From NCBI RefSeq assembly GCF_014905555.1, contig NZ_BNGS01000013.1:209532-273531 (forward strand): DNA of 64,000 bases. Reading direction: 5' to 3'. This document shows, piece after piece, positions 30,561-39,615 of the stretch. This DNA comes from Streptomyces sp. Y2F8-2. GTDB taxonomy: Bacteria > Actinomycetota > Actinomycetes > Streptomycetales > Streptomycetaceae. The notes under the pieces were generated by a model. The model made no database searches, was not told where the DNA came from, and was given only the letters and a program-made list of their open reading frames with translations. A program made the position numbers and the translations under genes. The first letter of the stretch is position 1. The number at the start of each line of letters is the position of its first letter.

Positions 30561-32870
30561 CTAGTTCGGCACGATGCGCCACCGGTTGTCGGCGGTGCCG
30601 TCGTCCGAGTCCTGGACTGCGAACGCACCGACAGCGGTGGAGTTGTTCGCGATGGCGAGCAACTTGCCGCTGTTCTCGTTGCGGATCTTGTAGGTCCCGT
30701 CTCCCTGGTCGAGCAGCGTCCATCTGTGGTCGGCGGTGCCGTTGTCCGACCACTGCAGGACGGTTGCGCCGTCTGTTGTCGCCATGTTCAGGACGCCGAG
30801 CACCTTGCCGCTGTGGGCATTGCGGAAGCGGACCGCGTCTCCGTCGGTGATCATTTGCCAGTTGTGGTCGGCGGTTCCCGAGTCGGTCCACTGCAGAGCG
30901 CGGCCACCGTCGGCCGTGGACATGTTCTGGACGCCCAGCACGAGACCGCTGCCCACATTGGCGAGACGGACGGTATTGCCGGTGGTGTTCCAGTAGACGG
31001 TGTAGTTGTAGCCGTGCGCGTCGTGGAACGGGCCCAGGTTGACGGTGGAGCCGTTGGCCGTGGCGGTGAAGGCGAGCGAACTGCTGCTGGTCCGTTTGAT
31101 CGAGGACGTGTCCAGCGACGGGAGGGAACTGAGCGTGGTGTCACCGTAGTTGCCGGACAGGACCACCGGGCCGTAGGCGATCGCGGCGACGTTCGCGTTG
31201 TCGTTGGCCGGTCGGATGCCGAGCCGCATGGGCAGGCGGACGGTGACGGTGTCGCCGGAGGTCCACGAGCGGCTCAGGGTGGCGTAACTGCCGGGCGTGG
31301 TGGTGATGTTCTGCGCGACGCCGTTGACGCTGACGGTGGCTCCGCTGGTCCAGCCCGGGATGCGGATGCGCATCGCCCAGGTTCCGCTGACGTTGCCGGT
31401 GACCTGCAGGGTCGTGGTGTCGCTGACGGGGTACGACGTGGTCTGGGTGACCGTGATTCCGCGCTCCGACCAGTTGAGCACCGAGGGCACGAACAGGTTC
31501 ACGACCAGGGTGTCGTCACTCCGGAAGTAGATGGAGTCCATCAGCCTGGTGTGCATCTCCAGGCCGGTGCCCTGACAGCACCAGAAGGTGCCGTAGTCGG
31601 TGCTCCAGGTGCCGCCGCCCCACGCCGGGCCCACACCGCGTCGGCCTCCCGGGTTGAGCGGGGTGAAGTAGGTGACGTGGCCGTGGTCGTCGGCCGGGTT
31701 CTGCTGGCCGATCATCTGGTTCAGCCACGCCCGCTCATAGTAGTCGAACAGTGCGACGCGGTTCGGGTCCAGCGTGAACAGCTCACGGGTGAGGCTGAGC
31801 ATGTTGACGGTGTTGCAGCTTTCGCACGTGTCCTTGTTCAGGTAGCCGGCGATGGCGTTCGGCGCGCGGAAGTGCTCCGCCTGGCTGTTGCCGCCGATGG
31901 CATAGGTGTGCGCGGTGACGCAGAAGTTCCAGGCGTTGACGGCGATGTCCCGGTAGCGGGTCGTGCCGGTGGCCTTGTACTCCCGGGCGGCCCCGATCCA
32001 CTTGGGTACCTGGGTGTTGGCGTGCAGACCGCTGAGCTGGTCCTGGCCGGACGCCAGAGGGTCGAACACCGCGGCGTGGTCGAACCGCTGGGCGACGGTG
32101 AGCCACCGCACGTCGCCTGTCTGCTGGTGGAGATCGGTCAGCACGGCGTTCATGCCGCCGAACTCGGTTACCAGCATGGCCTGCATCTGCTGGCTGCTCA
32201 GCCGGCCGGTACGCCAGTCGACCCATCCCGCCAGGGCGAGCAGCACGTCCCGGGCCTGTGTGCTGCCGATGTGGCGCCATACGTCCAGCAGGCCGGTGAG
32301 GGTCTTGTGGATGGTGTAGTACGGCACGTTGCCGTTGGTCAGGGTCCGCTGCTCGAGAGCGGTGAAGTCGGACTCGGGGTAGCCGGAGAGGTACCCGGCG
32401 TTGAAACCGGCGGCGCTGTTGTTGGCCTGGCATCTGGCCAACTCCGCAACCATGTAGGTTGCCTTGTCCCGGCAGGTGGTGTCCCCGGTCACGGCGTACA
32501 GCTGTGCCCATGCCGTCAGGAAGTGCCCTTGGACGTGGGTGCGGAAGGGGAACGACGGCGCGTCCCAGCCGCCGTTGGCAGCCGCGCCGTTGGTGGACAG
32601 CCGGTGGTTGGCGCGGAAGTTGTACAGCAGCCGGTCGACATCGACGAACCGCAGATAGTTCTGCGTACGGTTCTGGTTGTCCAGCCACCGGCTCGCGGTC
32701 AGCCGGACCTGGCCGAGTTCGAAGGGGTGCGCGGAGACCCCGATGTCGGCCCTGGCGGGAGGGATCGCCGCCTGGGCGGCAGATGCGCCGATGAGGGATC
32801 CGGTGGCAGAGGCGGCGGCGGTGGCCCCGGCCACTTGCAGGAGACGCCGTCTGCTGACGGAGTAAGACAT
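30561..32870 (-). CDS. Secreted GH127-type beta-L-arabinofuranosidase with lectin domain
   Basis: 769 residues. Tat signal (SVSRRRLLQVAGATAAA). GH127 (former DUF1680) helical barrel at about 45-620. The zinc/catalytic set is intact: Glu350 and Cys352 in CESC, Cys431-Cys432 in GTFWCCQG, corresponding to Glu338, Cys340, Cys417 and Cys418 of Bifidobacterium HypBA1. The C-terminal ~135 residues carry three lectin repeats (TADHNW, TADHRW, TADNRW). It would release beta-L-arabinofuranose from extensin or arabinan-type chains. GH127 enzymes are often cytosolic, so the secretion signal plus lectin is notable. ATG 32870 follows GGTGGAAG. Confidence 0.92.
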   Translation of the reverse strand: MSYSVSRRRLLQVAGATAAASATGSLIGASAAQAAIPPARADIGVSAHPFELGQVRLTASRWLDNQNRTQNYLRFVDVDRLLYNFRANHRLSTNGAAANGGWDAPSFPFRTHVQGHFLTAWAQLYAVTGDTTCRDKATYMVAELARCQANNSAAGFNAGYLSGYPESDFTALEQRTLTNGNVPYYTIHKTLTGLLDVWRHIGSTQARDVLLALAGWVDWRTGRLSSQQMQAMLVTEFGGMNAVLTDLHQQTGDVRWLTVAQRFDHAAVFDPLASGQDQLSGLHANTQVPKWIGAAREYKATGTTRYRDIAVNAWNFCVTAHTYAIGGNSQAEHFRAPNAIAGYLNKDTCESCNTVNMLSLTRELFTLDPNRVALFDYYERAWLNQMIGQQNPADDHGHVTYFTPLNPGGRRGVGPAWGGGTWSTDYGTFWCCQGTGLEMHTRLMDSIYFRSDDTLVVNLFVPSVLNWSERGITVTQTTSYPVSDTTTLQVTGNVSGTWAMRIRIPGWTSGATVSVNGVAQNITTTPGSYATLSRSWTSGDTVTVRLPMRLGIRPANDNANVAAIAYGPVVLSGNYGDTTLSSLPSLDTSSIKRTSSSSLAFTATANGSTVNLGPFHDAHGYNYTVYWNTTGNTVRLANVGSGLVLGVQNMSTADGGRALQWTDSGTADHNWQMITDGDAVRFRNAHSGKVLGVLNMATTDGATVLQWSDNGTADHRWTLLDQGDGTYKIRNENSGKLLAIANNSTAVGAFAVQDSDDGTADNRWRIVPN

Positions 32871-33670
32871 CTTCCACCTTTCGGTGACGGCAGAACGACT
32901 GCTCGGTCGTTGATGCGCCGGCTCTCCGGACTGTGGTTCGTCCTGTTGGATTGTCGGAGTCCGACCGGAGTCGGCGACCATGGGCAAGGCGGCAACGCGG
33001 ATCGGCAAGGAGGCCCGGGGCCCATGGGGGGCTCAGGCCCGTCCGTCCTCTGCACTGATACATGGGATGGATTAACGGATATGGATGTTGCTCCTGTCTA
33101 GCCTTGCGACACACATTCCTTTTCTGCTTCCGGATGAGCGTCCGATCGACGCCCTGGCGGCCAGGCCAGACATTGGATGTGTCGAGAAGGAGTGTGAGGA
33201 GTGCGAGTGCGGGAGAAGGACATGTCGACGTGTTGACGGGGTTCCCACCGCGCATGCGCCGCTCCAGCTGAACGCACAGATACCGACATTTGCCCGCGCC
33301 CGCACGGACAGGTGTCCGGGCACTTGAGTCGAACAGAGTGATTCCTCTTGCCCTGCAGCACCCGCGCGGGCGGTCTGGAACGCACACCGCCGAAGAGATC
33401 CTCCGTATGGAGCCCTGGAGACCGCACGCCAGTGCGACTGCCCGCAGTACGTGGGGCCGCGCCGCTGTCGCAGGTCTACGCGGAGGAACTGACGGACCGG
33501 CTCTGACAGTCCAAGACCCCTTGATCGTCCGGGGTCGTTGCCGTCCGGGGTGGTGTCAGGACCACCCCTGATCCACCGGGTCGGCCCACTGCTCCGTCCG
33601 TCCGCCCGCCTCAGAGTCGTAGGTGCACGCCGAAAGGGCGATGCAGGGTGACTTCGAGGGGGCAGAGGAC
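32871..33670. other. Intergenic region between GH127 and the amidohydrolase
   Basis: 800 bases, no supported gene; short open frames here lack both ribosome sites and codon bias. Seen: a palindrome GTCGGA-G-TCCGAC (32953-32965), 83 bp upstream of GH127; a locally A+T-rich tract (about 33055-33090); and a hairpin GGGGTGGT/ACCACCCC (33547-33568), 103 bp upstream of the amidohydrolase start. Confidence 0.6.
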
Positions 33671-35254
33671 ATGGTCGGTCGGGATGAACCGGGCCTGGGG
33701 CGGCGGGGTTTCGTGGCCGGGGCCGCCGTGGTGGCAGGGGCGGCGCTGACGGGCACAGCGAGCGCCGCGACGGCGGACGGTCCGGGGAACAGGGCGACGA
33801 CGGCCGCCGCGGGGACCGCCGTCGCCTTCACGCACGTCACCGTCATCGACGGATCCGGGGCGCCTCCGGCCCGGGACATGACGGTCGTCGTCGAAGGGGG
33901 ACGCATCACGGGGCTGGGGCCGAGCGTGCGGACCGGGCTCCGGCCCGGCGTCCGGAGCGTCGACCTGACCGGTAAGTACCTGATCCCTGGGCTGATCGAG
34001 GCGCACACCCACAGCGACGGCCCGGACGCGGTCATTCCGTCGCTGTACCCGCTTGCCGGTGTGACCACGGTGCGCGACATGTGGGGCAAACCCGTCCACC
34101 ACGAGTGGCGGCGTCGGATCCGGGGCGGGACGCTGTTGGGCCCGAGGTGGCTCATCGGCAGCCCGATCGTCGACGGGCAGCCTTCGCTGTGGGCCGAGGA
34201 CGTGGGCGAGCACATCGAGGTGAAGGACGCGGCCGACGCGCGGCGCGCCGTACGCCGGGTCAAGAAGGAGGGGGCGGACTTCGTCAAGGTGTACTCGCGA
34301 TTGTCCCGGGAGGCGTACTGGGCCGTCGCGCAGGAGGCCCGGCGGCAGAACATCCCCTTCCTCGGCCACTGCCCCGACCTCGTACGGATCACCGAGGCCG
34401 CTGACGCGGGTCAGCACACCATCGAGCATCTGCACGCGCTGCTGCTGTCCACCTCGGCGCACGAGGCGGAGGTCCGGCGCGCTCTGGCAGCCGTCCGCGT
34501 GGACGCGAAGGATCCCAGCAGCCTGTCCCGCTACCACAGTTGGTTCCAGCAGGTGCATCCCCTGGAGTGGAAGGCGGTCCGCGGATACGACCCACGCAAG
34601 GCGCACGCCGTCTTCCGTCGGCTGGCGGGGGGCGGCACGGCGGTGGTCCCCACGCTGAGCGTGCACCGCACGCTGGAGCTGCCCGACGAGGTTCCGGCAC
34701 GGGCCGAGGAGTGGAAGTACCTTCCGGCCTGGCAGGTGGAGTCCTGGCCCGGGCTGTTGCAGGCCCTGGTCGGCGGGCGTACGCCCGGGCAGGCGCGCAG
34801 GGTCCGGGCGATCTATGCCCATCGGCAGCGGCTGGTGCGGGAGCTGCACCAGGCGGGTGTGCGACTGCCTGCGGGCACGGACACCGGGACCGGTTATCTG
34901 GTGCCGGGGTTCGCCCTGCACGGTGAACTGGCCCTGCTCGTCGAGGCGGGGCTGACCGAGATGCAGGTTCTGCGGGCGGCCACGCGCGACGCGGCCCGCA
35001 CGCTCGGCCTGGACTCGGTCGGCACCGTGGAGAAGGGGAAGGCCGCCGACCTGCTGGTGCTCGACGCCGACCCGCTGCGCGACATCCGCAACACGCGGAG
35101 GATTCACGGGGTGGTGGTGAACGGCCGCTGGATCGACGGCCCGGAGCGGGAACGGCTGCTGGCCGTCGTCCAGAAAGCGGCCTCGCAGGCCGAGCCGCCC
35201 GAGGAGGACACCGCGGCCGCCGCGCGGGGATGCGGCTGCGGCGGGCATCCGTAG
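33671..35254 (+). CDS. Secreted amidohydrolase-family metalloenzyme
   Basis: 527 residues. Tat signal at the extreme N-terminus (GLGRRGFVAGAAVVAG). Amidohydrolase fold with metal ligands HTHSDG (about 110), a Lys in FVKVYS, GHCPD, IEHLHAL and the final Asp in AGTDTGTG. A GCGCGG tail carries extra Cys. It resembles imidazolonepropionase/prolidase-like amidohydrolases that cleave amide or peptide bonds; the substrate is unknown. ATG 33671 places the twin-Arg motif near the N-terminus and follows GAGGGGG; an earlier ATG at 33623 would bury it. Confidence 0.87.
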   Translation: MVGRDEPGLGRRGFVAGAAVVAGAALTGTASAATADGPGNRATTAAAGTAVAFTHVTVIDGSGAPPARDMTVVVEGGRITGLGPSVRTGLRPGVRSVDLTGKYLIPGLIEAHTHSDGPDAVIPSLYPLAGVTTVRDMWGKPVHHEWRRRIRGGTLLGPRWLIGSPIVDGQPSLWAEDVGEHIEVKDAADARRAVRRVKKEGADFVKVYSRLSREAYWAVAQEARRQNIPFLGHCPDLVRITEAADAGQHTIEHLHALLLSTSAHEAEVRRALAAVRVDAKDPSSLSRYHSWFQQVHPLEWKAVRGYDPRKAHAVFRRLAGGGTAVVPTLSVHRTLELPDEVPARAEEWKYLPAWQVESWPGLLQALVGGRTPGQARRVRAIYAHRQRLVRELHQAGVRLPAGTDTGTGYLVPGFALHGELALLVEAGLTEMQVLRAATRDAARTLGLDSVGTVEKGKAADLLVLDADPLRDIRNTRRIHGVVVNGRWIDGPERERLLAVVQKAASQAEPPEEDTAAAARGCGCGGHP

Positions 35255-35303
35255 CGGGTGCCGGCCGGGGGCGTCCACGGCTGCGGACACCACCGGCCCC
35301 GGG

Positions 35304-36605
35304 TCAGGCCTGGTCCCGCGCCAGCGCCAGCAGGCGGTCCAGGACGCGCGGGCCGCCCGCACGGACACCGTCGTGTTCGAACTCGTCCGTCACCCAGGTG
35401 CGCAGGCCGCGGATCGCCCGGGCGGTGTCCAGCGCGTGGGCGGTGTCGACGTACATGTCGTCGTGGTAGATCGCCGCGGCCACCGGCACCTCGTTGGCGG
35501 CGAGGCGGGCGCGGTCGTACAGCGGTGTCCAGTCGGTGCGCTCGGCGAGCAGGTGGGCGGTGTCGCGCAGCGGGCGCAGCGCCGGGTCGGTGTCGAACAT
35601 CCACGGGTGCACGGACTCCCCCGTGAACAGCACCGGCCCGTCGCCCGTGAGCGCCTTCGCCGCGTCGAACTGCGGGAACTCGGCCCGCACGCGCTCCGCC
35701 GACCACGCGGTGGGGCGCTCGTCCTGGCCGTAGATCGCCTCGTGGACCAGCGCGTACAGGGGGTGGCCCGCGAACGACAGCAGGTGGTGGACCTCCTCCT
35801 GGAAGGCGTCGGAGAGCTCGAGGCCCTGCGGGGTGCGGACGAAGGCGTCCTCGAGGAGGAAGTGCAGGCGGTGGCTGCCCTCGCTGCCGCCGAGCAGGAT
35901 GCCGAGGGACTGGAACGCCTCCACGGTGAGCCGGTAGCCGCCGTTCAGGACCGGCTCGTGTCGCAGCAGGTACTCGGCGATGCGGCGGACGCGCTCGACG
36001 TCCTGCGGGTAGCGGGCGTAGTGGGCGGCGACCTTGCGTTCGATGCGCGGATAGGCGGCCCGGTAGACGTCGTCGGCGTGCGCGTCGAGGGAGGGCAGGC
36101 CGCCGGTGATCAGTGCGGCGCGCAGGCCTTCGGGGGCCGTCGACAGGTAGGCGACGGTGCAGAAGCCGCCGAAGCTCTGCCCGAGGACCGTCCAGGGGGC
36201 GCCGCCGGTGACCTGGGGGCGGATCGCCTCGCAGTCGCGGACGATGGAGTCGGCGCGGAAGCGGGTGAGGTAGTCGGCCTGTGCGCGGGGGCCGCCGCGC
36301 AGCGGGAGGGTCTGCCGGCCCGCGGGCGTGGAGGCGCCGGTGCCGCGCTGGTCGAGCAGCAGGACGCGGAACTCCTCAAGGGCGCGGCCGAGCCAGGCCT
36401 GCTTGCCGATGAAGCGGTGCGCGCCGAAGCCGGGTCCGCCCTGGAGGTAGAGCAGCCAGGGCAGGTCGTCGTCCGCCTTGTCGCTCGCCACCACCTCCCG
36501 CGCGTACAGCTCGATGGTCTCGCCGTCGGGGTCGTCGTGGTCCAGGGGCACGGTGAAGCGGCGGTCGGTGAGGACGATGCCGGGTTGGCGGTAGCTGTGG
36601 GTCAA
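35304..36605 (-). CDS. Proline iminopeptidase-like alpha/beta hydrolase (S33)
   Basis: 433 residues, cytosolic. Oxyanion region LQGGPGFGAHR, LLLDQRGTGAST, nucleophile elbow GQSFGG, late catalytic His in DEFEHDG. Length and order fit prolyl aminopeptidases, which cleave N-terminal Pro from peptides. I chose TTG 36605 because GGGGAG lies 6 bases upstream; an in-frame ATG at 36656 adds an unconserved segment. It converges with the amidohydrolase gene. Confidence 0.88.
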   Translation of the reverse strand: MTHSYRQPGIVLTDRRFTVPLDHDDPDGETIELYAREVVASDKADDDLPWLLYLQGGPGFGAHRFIGKQAWLGRALEEFRVLLLDQRGTGASTPAGRQTLPLRGGPRAQADYLTRFRADSIVRDCEAIRPQVTGGAPWTVLGQSFGGFCTVAYLSTAPEGLRAALITGGLPSLDAHADDVYRAAYPRIERKVAAHYARYPQDVERVRRIAEYLLRHEPVLNGGYRLTVEAFQSLGILLGGSEGSHRLHFLLEDAFVRTPQGLELSDAFQEEVHHLLSFAGHPLYALVHEAIYGQDERPTAWSAERVRAEFPQFDAAKALTGDGPVLFTGESVHPWMFDTDPALRPLRDTAHLLAERTDWTPLYDRARLAANEVPVAAAIYHDDMYVDTAHALDTARAIRGLRTWVTDEFEHDGVRAGGPRVLDRLLALARDQA

Positions 36606-36738
36606 GGGGGCTCCCCGGGACGGACGAATTCCAGGCCGCGTCCCAGTCCAGCACATGGTCGCGGGGCGTGGGCGCCCGGGATCAAGAAATCCGTACCGAC
36701 CGGTCGTTCAGCCGGTTTCCCGGGGCACCCGGTGCCGG

Positions 36739-37767
36739 TCAGCGCGCGGACAGGCTGGAGTTGCGCACCACCAGCTCAGGCTGGAGTACGACCCGCCGGT
36801 GTTCGTGCGGGCGAGTGGTCGATTCGGCCGCCTCGGTCTCCTCCAGGAGGAGTTCGGCGGCGAGGGCGCCCATGGTGACGGCGGGCTGCCGTACGGAGGT
36901 GAGCGGCACCGCGGCGGCAGCGGCGAACTCGATGTCGTCGTAGCCGACGATCGCGAGGTCGTCGGGGACGCTGACGCCGGCTGCGAACATGGCCTGCAGG
37001 ACACCGAGGGCGAGCAGGTCGTTGGCGCAGAAGACGGCGGTCGGGCGGTCGGCGAGCCCGAGGAGCCGGGCACCGGCGTCCCGGCCCGCGGCGACGTCGA
37101 GCCGCTCGGTCGGCAGTTCCCGCAGCGCCTCGGGGCCCAGCCCGGCCTCGGCCAGCGCGTTCAGGGCGCCGGTGCGGCGGTCCCTGACCTGGTTGAGGCC
37201 GGGCGGCCCGCTGACGTAGGCGATGAAGCGGTGCCCGGCGTCCACGAGGTGCCGCACGGCCAGGGCGCCGCCCGCCACGTCGTCGACCGACACCGAGCAC
37301 TCGGTGGTGCCCTCGGCGACCCGGTCCACGAGCACGAACGGGATGCCGTGGCGACGGAACGTCTCGATGTTGCGTCCGGTCGCGTCGGCGGGGGTGAGCA
37401 GCACGCCGCGTACGCGTTGCTCGGCGAAGAGCCCCAGGTACTCGGCCTCCTCGGCGGCGCTCTGCGCGCTGTTGCAGACCATCACGCCGAGCCCGGCGTC
37501 CCGGGCGGCCCGTTCGGCGCCACGGGCCACGTCCACGAAGAACGGGTTGCCCATGTCGAGGACGAGCAGGCCCATGATCCGGCTGCGCCCGGCCCGCAGC
37601 TGCCGCGCCGACTCGCTGCGGACGTAGCCGAGCCGGTCTATCACGGACAGCACGCGGGCGCGCGTCTCGGAGGCGACGGACTCGGGACGGTTGATGACGT
37701 TCGAGACCGTGCCCACAGACACTCCGGCGGCGCGGGCGACGTCCTTGATACCCACCGACTGGGCCAT
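36739..37767 (-). CDS. LacI-family regulator, probable L-rhamnose repressor
   Basis: 342 residues. N-terminal LacI HTH (IKDVARAAGVSVGTVSNVINRPESV, residues 7-31) with hinge helix SARQLRAGRS, then a periplasmic-binding-protein-like sugar domain (MGLLVLDMGNPFF, AIVGYDDIEFA). It is the last gene of the minus-strand rhamnose arm, so it would be autoregulated. It probably binds the two TGAA(A/T)-type palindromes at 44453 and 44618 and is released by rhamnose or a downstream intermediate; the inducer is inferred. Confidence 0.88.
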   Translation of the reverse strand: MAQSVGIKDVARAAGVSVGTVSNVINRPESVASETRARVLSVIDRLGYVRSESARQLRAGRSRIMGLLVLDMGNPFFVDVARGAERAARDAGLGVMVCNSAQSAAEEAEYLGLFAEQRVRGVLLTPADATGRNIETFRRHGIPFVLVDRVAEGTTECSVSVDDVAGGALAVRHLVDAGHRFIAYVSGPPGLNQVRDRRTGALNALAEAGLGPEALRELPTERLDVAAGRDAGARLLGLADRPTAVFCANDLLALGVLQAMFAAGVSVPDDLAIVGYDDIEFAAAAAVPLTSVRQPAVTMGALAAELLLEETEAAESTTRPHEHRRVVLQPELVVRNSSLSAR

Positions 37768-37798
37768 CAGGCGGGGACCTCCAGGTTGACGAGGGGCG

Positions 37799-37833
37799 GC
37801 GGGGCGGTCTTCACACTATCGTCACCGCCCCGC
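37799..37833 (-). terminator. Intercistronic hairpin between BNR gene and lacI-type gene
   Basis: GCGGGGCGGT (37799-37808) / ACCGCCCCGC (37824-37833), perfect 10-bp stem, 15-nt loop, no T tract. It may lower regulator expression relative to the transport genes, or stabilise the upstream message. Confidence 0.5.
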
Positions 37834-37846
37834 GCGGCGGATCCGG

Positions 37847-39259
37847 TCACGCGGGCAGGGTGAAGTCGACGACGTGGAGCGCCGAGGGTGTCGTACCGCT
37901 GGACTTCTCCTGGTACATGAAGGACAGGGTGTTGTCCGTCTTCACCCGCATCTCGTCGATCACGACCTCGCCGAAGGCGTTCAGGCCGCTGCCGTCGTAG
38001 AGCAGCGTCCAGTCCGTGTAGCCGGAGGACTTCGAGGCGCCGGCGATGCGCCCGTAAGGGTAGACGGCGTAGGCGTTGTCGTACTTGTCGAGGACCAGCT
38101 TGGTGCGCTGGCTGGAGTTCAGGGGGACCGGGATCTCGGTCTTCTGCCAGGTGCCGGAGGAGTTCTTGCGGACGTGGAAGGCGCGGCCGTTCGCGGTGCG
38201 GTCGGCGACGTAGTCCGTGGTGCACTGGCCGAAGCGGCCGGGGACGTAGGAGATGATCGCATGCGGCAGGCCGGCCGAGTCGGTGAACTGGCTCTCCTGG
38301 TTCATCAGGGAGTGGTCGGGGTTGAGGGGGTCCACGACGAGCCCCGCGTCCGTGACGGCGACCGTGTCGGAGGTGCCGGTGGTGGCGACGAGGGCGCCGG
38401 CGTCGTTGCGCCAGGAGCGGCCGCGGTCGGTGGAGTAGACGTAGCCGGTGTCGTGGTTGGTGATGCCCCCGCTGGAGCACATCACGGCGGCGTTCTGCTC
38501 GCGCCAGGTGAAGAAGGCGTGCAGGCGGCCGTTCACGTCGTAGTCGATGCCGTGCAGGTACATGTTGCGGGCGGTGCTGGAGCCGTGCGAGCTGGTGTAG
38601 GTGCCGGTCGAGCTGCTCCACTCACCGAGCGCCTTCCAGGACGAACCGTCGTACTCCGCGAGGGCGTTGCGGCCGTTGCCGGAGATCCCGACGCGGTAGC
38701 TCAGTTGCAGCTTGCCCTCGGGGGTGGAGACGAACTGCGGGTAGGTGAACTGCGAGGTGAGGGCGAGTCCGTCGAGGGACGTCTGGATCGCTCCGAAGAC
38801 GGACGCGGTCCAGGCCGTGGTGGCGGGGTCGTCCATCAGCCCGGCGACGGACTTCACGTAGAAGTAGCCGTCGCTGTGCGAGTCCATGGTGAGGTGCAGG
38901 CGGCCGTCGATCTTGGAGACGCCCAGGGAGATGACGTTGTGCGAGTCGTCGCTCTTGAGCTGGTGGGACAGGGTGACCGTGGACCAGGTGCTCGCCCCGA
39001 GCTTGCGCCGGGCGACCACGGCGTTGCGGGTGGAGGTGTACCAGGCGGCGTACTGGTGGCCCTTGTAGGTGAGCAGGCCGTTCTTCTGGAAGGAGTTGTT
39101 GTTGACCAGGCCGTCGTACGACACGAAGTAGATCGCCTGGCTGTCGAGCGTGGTGGTGCCGGTCCTGGTGACCGAGGGGCCGGGGGTCGCCGCCTGCGCC
39201 ATCCCGGGAGCCACCACGGCGCTCAGCAGGGCGGTCGCCAGCACGGTGCGTCGTCTCAT
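37847..39259 (-). CDS. Secreted BNR_4-type beta-propeller protein (candidate polysaccharide lyase/hydrolase)
   Basis: 470 residues. Signal peptide (MRRRTVLATALLSAVVAPGMAQA). The rest is a seven-blade-like propeller of the BNR-repeat family (NNSFQKNGLLTYKGHQYAAWY, SHNVISLGVSKIDGRLHLTMD, FTYPQFVSTPEGKLQLSYR, YLHGIDYDVNGRLHAFFTWRE, STDRGRSW). Its residue pattern (paired His/Tyr/Arg near DDSHN and YPQF) recalls propeller lyases acting on uronic-acid polymers. Because it sits within the rhamnose operon I infer release of rhamnose or rhamnose-containing oligosaccharide, for example at Rha-GlcA ends of arabinogalactan. Activity is not established from sequence. Confidence 0.85.
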   Translation of the reverse strand: MRRRTVLATALLSAVVAPGMAQAATPGPSVTRTGTTTLDSQAIYFVSYDGLVNNNSFQKNGLLTYKGHQYAAWYTSTRNAVVARRKLGASTWSTVTLSHQLKSDDSHNVISLGVSKIDGRLHLTMDSHSDGYFYVKSVAGLMDDPATTAWTASVFGAIQTSLDGLALTSQFTYPQFVSTPEGKLQLSYRVGISGNGRNALAEYDGSSWKALGEWSSSTGTYTSSHGSSTARNMYLHGIDYDVNGRLHAFFTWREQNAAVMCSSGGITNHDTGYVYSTDRGRSWRNDAGALVATTGTSDTVAVTDAGLVVDPLNPDHSLMNQESQFTDSAGLPHAIISYVPGRFGQCTTDYVADRTANGRAFHVRKNSSGTWQKTEIPVPLNSSQRTKLVLDKYDNAYAVYPYGRIAGASKSSGYTDWTLLYDGSGLNAFGEVVIDEMRVKTDNTLSFMYQEKSSGTTPSALHVVDFTLPA

Positions 39260-39276
39260 GGGTGTGTCTCCCGGGT

Positions 39277-39597
39277 TCAGGCGAGGTGGAACACTTCGGT
39301 GAGGGGTTTCATGGCCTCGTCGGGCCGGACGCCGTCCAGCGACTCGAAGAACGGCGCCATCTCGGCCTGCCAGCGGGCGTTGACCTCGGTGGCCTCCATG
39401 CCGGCCAGGGCGGCTTCGAAGTCCTCGGTCTCCAGGTAGCCGACGAGCAGGCCGTCGTCCCTCAGGAAGAGGGAGTAGTTGTGCCAGCCGGTGGCCGAGA
39501 GCGCTTGGAGCATCTCCGGCCACACGGCGGCGTGGCGTTCGCGGTACTCGGCGATCCGGTCCTCACGGACCTTGAGCAGGAAACAGACGCGCTGCAT
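39277..39597 (-). CDS. rhaM: L-rhamnose mutarotase
   Basis: 106 residues, a dimeric alpha/beta-barrel enzyme of exact family length. The catalytic positions match E. coli RhaM: Tyr18 and His22 in EYRERHAAVWPEM. Also conserved: GWHNYSLFL and LVGYLETEDF. It speeds interconversion of alpha- and beta-L-rhamnose after import so the isomerase receives its preferred anomer. It lies between rhaS (18-base gap) and the BNR gene (17-base gap), in one operon. Confidence 0.95.
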   Translation of the reverse strand: MQRVCFLLKVREDRIAEYRERHAAVWPEMLQALSATGWHNYSLFLRDDGLLVGYLETEDFEAALAGMEATEVNARWQAEMAPFFESLDGVRPDEAMKPLTEVFHLA

Positions 39598-39615
39598 GAA
39601 GTACCGCTCCCGATG

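Noticed and set aside
29805..33101. Very long open frame on the plus strand (1098 codons) opposite GH62 and GH127
   Set aside because: It is antisense to two clear enzymes, has no recognisable domain, and its openness is expected from high G+C in the third position of the opposite strand.
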